NCBI RefSeq assembly: GCF_014195505.1
Contig: NZ_JACIBV010000001.1
Location: 4,774,001 to 4,838,000, forward strand
Direction: 5' to 3'
From: Nonomuraea dietziae
GTDB lineage: Bacteria; Actinomycetota; Actinomycetes; Streptosporangiales; Streptosporangiaceae
DNA: 64,000 nucleotides
In this document: piece by piece, positions 1 to 8,300 of the stretch
Position numbering within the stretch: position 1 is the first letter of the stretch
Layout of the letters: every line of letters starts with the position of its first letter
Position numbers and translations under genes: made by a program
The notes under the pieces: model-generated
The model's database searches: none
Told to the model about the DNA's origin: nothing
What the model saw: the letters and a program-made list of their open reading frames with translations, nothing else

Positions 1-158
1 TCGACACCGTGCGGGGGACCGACCTGTCCGAGCGGATCTACCCGGGCGGCAGGCACGAGGGGTTCAACGAGACCAACAAGGACGAGGTCCTGGACGACGT
101 CACATCGTTCATCGACCGCGCCCTGACCGCCCGGGCTCGAGGCGTCAGCGAGTGGTGA
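1..158 (+). CDS. Alpha/beta hydrolase, C-terminal end only
   Basis: The open frame enters from the left edge and its first full codon is at 3. The last 51 residues include a GGRHEGFNE segment. That is the catalytic-histidine loop of monoacylglycerol-lipase/lysophospholipase-type serine hydrolases, where the His completes the Ser-Asp-His triad. The segment after it is a typical last helix. The nucleophile elbow lies outside the window, so the substrate cannot be judged. The stop overlaps the end of the convergent kinase gene by 14 nt. Confidence 0.75.
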   Translation, partial: DTVRGTDLSERIYPGGRHEGFNETNKDEVLDDVTSFIDRALTARARGVSEW

Positions 159-2113
159 TCTCGAGATAGGGGACGGTCTTGGAGGAGAGGCCGCCGACAG
201 CCACGCCTACTCCAGCACTCTCGGCCAACCCGACGCTGGCCGGTCCGCCCAGCTTCGGCTTGAGGTAGCCGGTGAGATTCAGCTTCACCCAACTGCCGGA
301 CTCATCCACCGGCGGGAACTCGCCGAGTTTGTTGCTCAGAGGCGGGCGGGTGTCGAAGGTGACCCCGGAGGTCCAGTCGTTCCCCATGGCGTACGCGACA
401 GCCCTTCCCTGGACGTCACCGCTGTCGTCGACGTGCATGTGGGCGTGCAGCACGATTTTGGCGATCCGGGCAGGCTCGACCTTGACGGCGCCGAGGTCGA
501 AGCGGAAGTACGTCTCGCGGTAGTAGCCCGGGTTACCGGTCTTGACCTTGCATTTCATGCAGGCGGCGTACGCGTCGCCGGAGTAGCCGCCTGCCCGGAC
601 CATGTTGGTCATGGTGGCGGGCACGCGCAGCCTCCGGGGACCCGCCTTCGGCGAGGCGGAAGGGGTGGGCGTCGCCGAGGCCGCGATGCTGAGAGGGAGG
701 GCGGCGACCCTCGACGCGCCGTTCATGGTCACCTTGACGGTGATGCGGACCCGGCCGGCGGCGAGCACGGTGACCTGGCCGTCGGGGCTGACGGTGGCCA
801 CGCGGGGATCGGCGCTGTGAAAGTCGAAGGTGGCTTTCGACAGACTGGCCGCGCGCCCGTTGGACAGACGGCCGGTCACCTTCAGTTGGAGAGTCTGACC
901 AGGAGTCTGGGCTTTCGCGTCCGTTGTCACGAACACCTTGGTGAGGGTGGGCTTCTTGGACCTCGCCGAGGGTTCAGCCGAACTCGGCGAAGGGGTGACA
1001 GGCTCGCGCCCGGTGGCCACAGGCTGCGGGGAAGAAGTGGTGGCGAGCACCGCCTTCGCGGCCGGTCCGCCGGTCAGGTTGACCGCGGCCACGGTGGCGA
1101 CCACCGCGGTGAGCGCCGCGGCCGTCGCGAGAATCCATCGGCGGGACCTGCGGCGTGCGCTCGTGGGCGCCGTTACGGCAGGCCCAGCGCGAAGGGGAGG
1201 GGCCGCTACCGGTGCGGGGGGTGTGACGGCGGCGGGAAGTGGCGCCGGAATGGCGGTCGCCGGCTCGGTCACCGGGAGCCCGAGCGCCCGCTGCACCTTC
1301 TGCAGCTCCTCGACGAAGGCCCAGGCGGTCTGCGGCCGCGCGTCAGGCTCCTTGGACATCGCCCGCTCGACGAGGGCGCGCAGCGGAGCGGGGACGCCGG
1401 GCTCCGGGCAGCGGAGGCAGCGGCTGCCTGAGCACCCTGAGCAGCAGCGGGGCGACCCCGACATCGGCGGCGTCATAGTAGGCGGGACGTCCGGCCAGCA
1501 ACTGGTAGAGAGTCGACCCGAGCGCGTAGACGTCGGAGACGACGTTCTGGGGTAAGCCGTTGAGCACCTCAGGAGCGGCGTGGTGCGGAGTGAAGATGAG
1601 CGTGTTGGACGACAGCTGCCCGACGTCCAGCATGCGTGCCACACCGAAGTCGGCCAGCGCCGGCTCGCCGTACTTGGACACGAGGATGTTCTGCGGCTTG
1701 ATGTCGCCGTGGAAGACACCGGCATCGTGCACGGCCGCCAGGGCGGCGGCGACCTTCACGCCGATCCGCAGCACCTCGTTCGCTGGGAGCGCTCCCGCCG
1801 CGCGCAGCTGAGTGTGGAGACTCCCACCTTCGTGAAAGTCCATGACGATGTACGGCCGGCCGTTGGGGGTCGTGCCGGTGTCCAGCGCGGCCACGATGTT
1901 GGGGTGGTCGCTCAGCCGACCCATGACCTCCAGTTCCCGCCGGAAGTTGCGCAGCGCCCGCTCGTCCAGGTCCGCCACCGAAAGAATCTTCACGGCGACC
2001 ACGCGACCGACCCGCTCGTGCAGGGCGCGGTAAACCACGGCGAAACCACCCTGGCCCACAGGTTCGATGAGCCGGTAACCGGGAATGTGGTCCCGAAGAT
2101 CCCCCAGTGTCAC
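145..2113 (-). pseudogene. Ser/Thr protein kinase with Ig-like and DNRLRE ectodomain, one-base frameshift
   Basis: Two overlapping reading frames together make one kinase of about 654 residues. The N-part has the glycine loop (VGQGGFAVVY), VAVK lysine, HGDIKPQN catalytic loop and ADFG. The C-part resumes with the end of the C-lobe (RALVERAMSKEPDARP), a Pro/Ala linker, one membrane helix at about 326-345, a BIG2/Ig-like domain at about 380-470 and a C-terminal DNRLRE/CBM96-like domain (YFRFDLG motif). The switch lies at 1404-1408: deleting one base of the CTCC/GGAG run restores LPEPGVPAPL. GTG at 2113 is preferred because it sits just before the kinase fold; the frame is open further upstream. 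HGD instead of HRD at the catalytic loop occurs in some active kinases. It is either a true pseudogene or a sequence error. The extracellular module resembles those of the large exoprotein at 5375, so the kinase may sense cell-wall or sugar ligands (inference). Confidence 0.8.
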
Positions 2114-2399
2114 CCGACAGATACTGGCATATCGGGAAATCTTTGTCAGGGATCCAGGGGCTCTAGGCAAGCCCGGCGATCGGCCGCAGACCATGACAGC
2201 GAGAATGGGCGCCGTATTCGCGCGGACGGAAGATCGTGGAAGTCAATCAAGAGCGAGCGTTACATCCGCGACCGCCTCCGCCTCCCGCGCGCCGCAAGCG
2301 GACGACCGGCTCATGCACCGCGACCAAGAATGACCGCCGCCTGACCGTCCGCGAGCCATTCCACATCCAATGACGCGCCGCTTTCCATCTCGACGATCG

Positions 2400-2483
2400 C
2401 CATCGCGCTCGCTTGGGAGAGCGGGGGCCATCGCGCTCGCTTGGGAGAGCGGGGGCCATCGCGCTCGCTTGGGAGTGCGGGGC
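2400..2483. repeat. 28-bp tandem repeat, three units
   Basis: Units start at 2400, 2428 and 2456, each beginning CCATCGCGCTCGCTTGGGAG. The first two units are identical. The third differs near its end (GTGCGGGGC). The period of 28 is not a multiple of three, so this is not a coding repeat. No promoter or palindrome explains it. Confidence 0.85.
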
Positions 2484-2619
2484 GTAGAGCTCCGAGTCCT
2501 GCTGCGGTGTGCGGGGCGGCTCGGCACACCGCGGCAGGGTCCATTGCCGGCACCTGGCCCCTGCCGCGAGACGGCCAGCCCTCGTCACGCAGCAGCCGGA
2601 CCGCCTGATGCACGTTCCA

Positions 2620-2790
2620 TCAGCCCGTCAGGAAAGACGGCGCTTCGCCAACCCACTCCTCGCTCCGCCTCACTCCTGTGGCGAGCTCGATGGCCGTCAG
2701 AGCGGCAGCCTGCCAGCTTTCCCCCTTCTTCCAATCGAAATCGGGAAAGGACCGCCTGCACCTGCGGCCACCGCTGCCAATCTGGCAGCC
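2620..2790 (-). repeat. Dispersed repeat copy 1, possible IS200/IS605-type right-end remnant
   Basis: About 171 bp that recur in the same orientation at 18127-18295 with only scattered differences. The low-coordinate end has a small stem-loop (CCGTC / GACGG). Read on the minus strand in copy 2, the sequence encodes an open tail ending EEWVGEAPSFLTG and a stop inside that stem-loop. An ORF ending in a short terminal hairpin is typical of tnpB-type right ends in actinobacteria. That origin is an inference; the repeat itself is directly visible. Confidence 0.7.
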
Positions 2791-2871
2791 CCGGAAGAGC
2801 GCCCGCAGTTCCGCGACCGACAGCGTGCGACGAGCTGGCGGCCCACCCGTGCATCGGCGATGCTGTGACGC

Positions 2872-3711
2872 GTGGAGTACGTGTCCAGAGTGCCGCGACC
2901 GCCGCTGGATGGGTTGATCGACGACCTCTACTACCTGGAGGGCGCGCCGCCGTACCCCCGGCTGACGCTGCCGCCGATGCCGTCGGCGGTGCTCATCCTC
3001 AACCTCGGGGCTCCGCTCCGCATCCGCGCCGGCACCGACATCGAGGCGGCCGAGTACACCGACGGCTGCGTGGTCACCACGCCCACCCGCGCCTTCGAGT
3101 TCGGCTACCCACCGGGGACCCGGTCGGTCGGCGTGCACTTCAAGCCGTGGGGGCTGGCGCCGTTCCTGCCGATGCCCGCGGCCGAGCTGTGCGACCAGCC
3201 GGTGACGGTGGAGCAGATCTGGGGCCGCCCCACCACCGCTGAGCTGCAAGACCGGCTGGCCACGGCGGCAGGACCGCACGAGATGCTGACGCTGCTCGAG
3301 GAGGAGCTGATGCGACGGCTCCGCGAGACCGCCGGCTTGGGGCTGGTCCGCCACACGAGCAGCGTCATCGCGGCGGCCACCGGAGCGGTGGCGATCGGCG
3401 ACCTGAGCGCGGCGGCCGGCGTCAGCAGCACCCATCTGGCACAGCGGTTCAAGGAGCTCATCGGCGTCACGCCGAAGCGGCTCGCCCGCACCTACCGCTT
3501 CGCCGCCACCGTGCTCGCGATCGACCCCGCCGGACCGGTCGACTGGGCCGACCTCGCCGGTCGCGCCAGCTACTTCGACCAGGCCCACTTCGGCCACGAG
3601 TTCCGGACGTTCACAGGGCTTACACCGACCCGGTACCTCGACCGCCGGCGGCGGTTCCTGCGCGAACATCCCAGCCATGCGCTCGACGTCGGGCCGCTGC
3701 CAGCCGATTGA
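2872..3711 (+). CDS. AraC-family transcriptional regulator
   Basis: 279 residues from a GTG start. The N-terminal half is a cupin-like/DUF6597 sensor region. The C-terminal half (about 170-265) carries the double helix-turn-helix of the AraC family: IGDLSAAAGVSSTHLAQRFK for the first HTH, and ASYFDQAHFGHEFRTFTGLTPTRY, the classical AraC signature, for the second. It is probably the regulator of the reductase gene that follows 67 nt later. The effector is unknown. Confidence 0.88.
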   Translation: MEYVSRVPRPPLDGLIDDLYYLEGAPPYPRLTLPPMPSAVLILNLGAPLRIRAGTDIEAAEYTDGCVVTTPTRAFEFGYPPGTRSVGVHFKPWGLAPFLPMPAAELCDQPVTVEQIWGRPTTAELQDRLATAAGPHEMLTLLEEELMRRLRETAGLGLVRHTSSVIAAATGAVAIGDLSAAAGVSSTHLAQRFKELIGVTPKRLARTYRFAATVLAIDPAGPVDWADLAGRASYFDQAHFGHEFRTFTGLTPTRYLDRRRRFLREHPSHALDVGPLPAD

Positions 3712-3778
3712 TTTCTTACAAGAGCCGGCAACGCCCGAGACGCCAGTATGGGCACATCCCGAGCAGAGGAGAGAGCCC

Positions 3779-4360
3779 ATGGGCAAGGTGGTCATGTACA
3801 GCACGGTGTCGGTGGACGGCTTCATCGCGGACGAGAACGATCAGGTCGGACCGCTGTTCGACTGGTTGTCCAGCGGTGACATCCCGTTGGACGAGACGGG
3901 GGAGGTGAAGGTGTCGCAGGCGTCCTACGACTACACCCGGCCGTACTGGGACCAGATCGGGGTGACAGTCGTCGGCCGCCACCTCTTCGACATGACGGAC
4001 GGCTGGGGCGGCAAGCCACCGGGCGGGATCGACCACGTGGTCGTCGTGTCGCACCGGCCGATGCCCGAAAGCTGGGACCCCGAGACGCCGTTCCACTTCG
4101 TCGACGGCGTCGAGGCCGCCATGGCGAAGGCGCAGAAGCTCGCGGGCGACCGAACGGTCGAGATCGCCGCCGGCGACGTCGGCGGCCAGGTGCTGGCCGC
4201 AGGGCTCGTCGACGAGGTCGCCATGGACGTCACGCCCGTGGTGTTCGGGTCCGGCAAGCGCTACTTCGGGTCGGTCGCCGCACAACACCTGTTGGAGGAT
4301 CCGCACGTGGTGATCCAGGGCAACCGAGTGCTCCACCTGCGCTACCGGGTCCGCCGATGA
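3779..4360 (+). CDS. Dihydrofolate-reductase-fold family protein (RibD C-terminal type)
   Basis: 193 residues. It begins with the YSTVSVDGFIADENDQVG segment characteristic of RibD-C/DHFR-like reductases, followed by a VVVGRHLFDMTDGW stretch and a GGDVGGQVLAAGLVDEV-like NADPH-binding region. It probably binds NAD(P)H; the substrate is unknown. ATG at 3779 is chosen over upstream in-frame codons because AGGAGAG lies 6 nt before it. The stop overlaps the ATG of a small downstream ORF (ATGA). Confidence 0.88.
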   Translation: MGKVVMYSTVSVDGFIADENDQVGPLFDWLSSGDIPLDETGEVKVSQASYDYTRPYWDQIGVTVVGRHLFDMTDGWGGKPPGGIDHVVVVSHRPMPESWDPETPFHFVDGVEAAMAKAQKLAGDRTVEIAAGDVGGQVLAAGLVDEVAMDVTPVVFGSGKRYFGSVAAQHLLEDPHVVIQGNRVLHLRYRVRR

Positions 4361-4470
4361 CCGACCTGAGCCGGGTACGAGAAGAAGCTCGCACTGCCGG
4401 CGGGCTGACGATCGCGACCAACCTTGCGCGTTCGGCACCGATCGCGGTCCCGATCACGCCGATCCACTGA
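4357..4470 (+). CDS. Small ORF coupled to the reductase gene
   Basis: A 37-codon frame beginning MTDLSRVREEARTAGG. Its ATG overlaps the stop of the upstream gene (ATGA), which favours translational coupling. I do not recognise the product. It could be the start of a longer gene whose remainder was lost in the following gene-poor stretch. Low confidence that it makes a stable protein. Confidence 0.3.
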   Translation: MTDLSRVREEARTAGGLTIATNLARSAPIAVPITPIH

Positions 4471-4769
4471 GGGCCACAAGTTCCGGAAGCCAGCCATTCA
4501 TGCCCTGGCACGATGATCGTTGATGCCCCGCCGGGAGACGTTGCTGTCACTGGAGACCATAGTCCAATGGACCGGTCCGCCGGTCCGGGCTCCGGGCGGC
4601 CCGGAAACCATCGGCACGAAGGCATTTCGGACTGCCGCCTCAAGCAGAGCGGGCAAGGCCAGGAGCCTCCCGCCGACCTTCATCGAACTGTGAGACCAGA
4701 CGAAGCCGGGAGCGCGTCGGTTGAGCATGACCGGAGCCGTGTGTTGCAAATCTCGAGGTTGCCCGACAA

Positions 4770-4866
4770 ACGCCAAGGCCCGCCCCCATGAATCCGCCGA
4801 ACCCCTGGTAGCGGGCCTTTCGCATGAGAGGACACGAGCCTCTGACCTTCTAGATCCGCAGGAAAG
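4770..4866 (-). other. tRNA-3'-half-like remnant with terminator-like hairpin
   Basis: On the minus strand an AAGGTC variable-loop-like run is followed by a 5-bp T-arm-like stem (4827-4831 with 4839-4843) enclosing a 7-nt loop (4832-4838). After the would-be acceptor end comes an AAGGCCCGC/GCGGGCCTT hairpin. The same order, tRNA 3' end then terminator hairpin, occurs at both tRNA-Thr sites in this window. No 5' half is present. The tRNA identity is unclear and chance similarity is possible. Confidence 0.3.
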
Positions 4867-5325
4867 GGCAGGCGCCTCGTCAGCGGCCTCCACCCCTGCT
4901 GAAGCAGTGGGTACGGATTGATGCCACGTGATCGCGCGAGGCGGCATTACTGTACGGCGCTGCGAGTTTGGAGCCTGGGGCCTTAAGAGCACACCGACGC
5001 AGATCCCCCGCCCGGGGCGGCATCTGCGCCCAGAGCACTTCATCACAAGTGAGAACTGGACCGTCCCACCACCGGTCACGCCGCCACAGGCCCGCAAAGC
5101 TCCACGGCGACAGGGAGAACGGCTGCCCGCACCTGCACACCTTCGTGCGAGCGCCAATCTCGAGATAGTTCCTCAGAGATCAGGTGTCCACCAAACCGGG
5201 GCAAGACTACCGACCGGGTGCACCCTCTTCGACACTGCCCATGGGGGCTATCACGAAAGGCAGCTTGATCAAAGACTGTGTTTGCGTTGATCTGGATGAT
5301 ACCTCTGTGTCTGGAACATCCGTTC

Positions 5326-5351
5326 GAGTGGCCATGGCGACATGGCCACTC
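5326..5351 (+). promoter_or_regulatory. Perfect 11-bp inverted repeat in the leader of the giant exoprotein
   Basis: GAGTGGCCATG (5326-5336), loop GCGA, CATGGCCACTC (5341-5351). It ends 23 nt before the GTG start and 12 nt before the AGAGGAG ribosome-binding site. It could be an operator or an mRNA stem controlling initiation. Confidence 0.6.
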
Positions 5352-5374
5352 TGCTGTGTGCAGAGGAGTGTTAC

Positions 5375-8300
5375 GTGACACTGCTGGTGCGAAACGGGGA
5401 GACAGCACCGCACTTACCCGGTCCCAGGCATCGGAGCAGACGCCTGGCGAGGGCCGCCGCCGCTGCCGTGGCTGCGACGATGGCCCTGAGCTTGGCCTCA
5501 GCTCCGTCCTGGGCGGAGCAGCACACCGAGCCGGCACCTGCGCCGAGTTCGGCGCCTTCGAAGCCGCAGGGCGGCAGTCCCGTGGTGGACGAGAAGGTGG
5601 TGGCGGCCAAGGCGAAAGCCGTCAAGACCGGCAAACGGGTCGCCTTACCCTCGCACTACACCGAGACCATGAAGGTGTGGGCCAACACCGACGGCAAGAC
5701 GCTGCACGCTGAGCTGAGCACCGAACCGGTGCAGCTCAAAGTGTCCAGCAAGGACGGCAAGAAGTCCTGGCAGCCGGTCGACACCTCGATCGTGACCAAG
5801 TCCGACGGCGCGCTGGCGGCCAAGCTGGTCAAGACTCCGCTGACCTTCGGCGGCGAGGGTGACAAGACCCTGGTTACCGCCAAGGACAAGGACGGAACCG
5901 TCGCCATCGGCTGGAACAACAAGCTGCCCAAGCCGACCGTGGACGGAAACAAGATCACTTATCGGGATGTGGTGGCAGAGGGCGCCGACCTGGTGCTCAC
6001 CGCCCTCCCGAACGGGTTCGCTCAGGACGTCGTGCTGCGTACGCGTCCGAAGAGCCCGATAAAGATTTCCCTGTCCGTCACCCTGCCCGAGGGCAAGACG
6101 TACGGCACCCGTGACGGCAAGCCCCAGCTCATGTCGGCGCAGGGCGCGGCGGAGAGCAGGCCACTGGCGGCGCAGGCGGTTGACGCCAAGGCCATCGAGT
6201 CGCCAGAACAGGGCAAGATCGGCAAGGTGGACACCTCGGTGACCACCGACGCCTCCGGCAACACCTCGCTGGTGCTGACCCCCGACGCTGCCTTCCTGGC
6301 CGATCCGTCGGTGGCCTACCCGGTGATCGTGCCGATGAGCGGGGAGTGGATCGGCGCGGGAGACTCCTCCGACACCTTCGTCTCCAGCGTGCAGTACCCC
6401 AACTCGGCGACCCTCTCCACCTGGCTTCGGGCGGGAAAGTCGGCCGATGGGGAGTTGTGGCGCACCTACCTGCGTTACGTGATCAATGGCACCCACCTGG
6501 ACTTCGCCACCATCCACGACGCCGACCTGCGGTTGTGGAACTACCACGCCAACGGGTGCGGCACCAGTGTAGGCGTGGGCATCGTCGCGCGCCGGCTCAC
6601 CTCGGCCTATCACTACTCCACCTTGACCTGGGCCAACCAGCCCTCCAGCACCGGCACCAACGCGGTGGTCAACACCGGCGGCTACAGCGCCACGCTGGCA
6701 GGCTGCTCGGGTAGCGGCGAGCTGTACTACTCGATCCAGGACATCGTGCAGCAGTGGGCCGACGGGACGTCGGACTATGGGCTGATGATCCGCGCCGCCA
6801 CCGAGGGCGCCGCCGGAGCCAACTGGCGCCAATACCGCTCCGACCAGTACACCGGCGCGGACGGACGCGGCCCGGTGCTGTTCATCGACTACACGCCCGC
6901 GGACCGCGTCAGGGTGGTGTTCAACTCCAGCGGGGATCTGACGTCCTTCCCCACCTACGGCGAGGCTCTGGCGATGGAGGAGGTCCTGCTCGCCACCCCC
7001 GACACCAGCGTCCTCAGCACCGAACAGATCAGGGCGATCGAGACCCAGCGTTACGCGGAGACCGACAGCACCATCCCCGAGCTGCAGCCGCTGGAGGGGG
7101 AGAGTGACGAGTCTCCCACCAATCCTGACGTCGGTGACTCGGCTCCGCCGTCCGTCATCGAAACGACGCCGGCTGATGGCGCGAGCGACGTACCGACCGA
7201 CACCGGCGTCACCGTCACCTTCAGTGAGGACGTACGCGGCGCCGACCTCGTCCTGAAGGACGCCGACGGCGGCGTCGTGGCCACCACGACGGGCGAAACC
7301 GGTGAGTACGGCAACGCCACCGTCACCTTCACACCCGGTCAGCCGCTGAAGTCCGGCACCGTTTACACCGCGACCGTCAGCGGCGCGACGGACCTGTGGG
7401 ACAACGTCATGTCTCCGCATTCCTGGTTCTTCACCACGACGGGACCTGACACGACCGCGCCGACGGTGAGCGGGACCGACCCGGCCAAGGACGCCACCGA
7501 CGTACCGGTCGCCACACCAGTGCGGGCCACCTTCAGCGAGCCGGTGTCCGAAGCGGAGATCATCCTCAAGGACGCGCAGGGCACCGCCATCACCGGCACC
7601 GCGGCGATGGACAGCACCAACAAGATCCTGACCTTCACCCCACAACAACCCCTGGCCCACAGCGCCACCTACACCGCCGAAGCGAGCAAAGCCAAAGACA
7701 CCGCGGGCAACATCATGGCCACCCCGCATGTCTGGTCCTTCACCACGGCGGCGCCTGACACGACCGCGCCGACGGTGAGCGGGACCGACCCGGCCAAGGA
7801 CGCCACCGACGTACCGGTCGCCACACCAGTGCGGGCCACCTTCAGCGAGCCGGTGTCCGAAGCGGAGATCATCCTCAAGGACGCGCAGGGCACCGCCATC
7901 ACCGGCACCGCGGCGATGGACAGCACCAACAAGATCCTGACCTTCACCCCACAACAACCCCTGGCCCACAGCGCCACCTACACCGCCGAAGCGAGCAAAG
8001 CCAAAGACACCGCGGGCAACATCATGGCCACCCCGCATGTCTGGTCCTTCACGACGGTACAGGCGCCATCGGCTCCGAAGACGATCGCGTTGCCGGTGCA
8101 GACCGACACCTGGCTCGATGACCAAGGGACGGTCGGCCCTAATGGCCCCACTGTGTGGGCGGGTGCGTACGGCAGTAGCGCTCCGAGGGCCATCGAGCGG
8201 ACCTACCTGAAGTTCGACACCTCGGCGCTGGCGGGTAAGGCGATCACCGAGGCCAAGCTGGAGCTGTGGAATTCGGCTTCCTTCGGTTGTGGCGCCGCCG

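Larger units (their letters stand above)
2114..2871. other. Gene-poor stretch with repeats
   Basis: No convincing intact gene. It holds a three-copy 28-bp tandem repeat (2400-2483) and one copy of a dispersed repeat of about 170 bp (2620-2790). Minus-strand frames around 2310-2400 read like a short protein end (DVEWLADGQAAVILG), but I cannot place it in a family. Confidence 0.5.
4471..5374. other. 904-nt stretch without a recognisable gene
   Basis: Several long frames exist, as expected at this GC content, but none has family motifs. Visible elements are a tRNA-3'-end-like segment followed by a hairpin (4770-4866, minus strand) and the leader of the large exoprotein with a perfect inverted repeat (5326-5351). 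Confidence 0.5.

Noticed and set aside
2400..2483. CRISPR array
   Set aside because: Three units are directly adjacent with no spacers, and no cas genes are present.
4498..5157. Minus-strand gene in the 4.5-5.2 kb stretch
   Set aside because: Open only because of GC bias; no family motif, no RBS, and it crosses tRNA-like and hairpin sequence.
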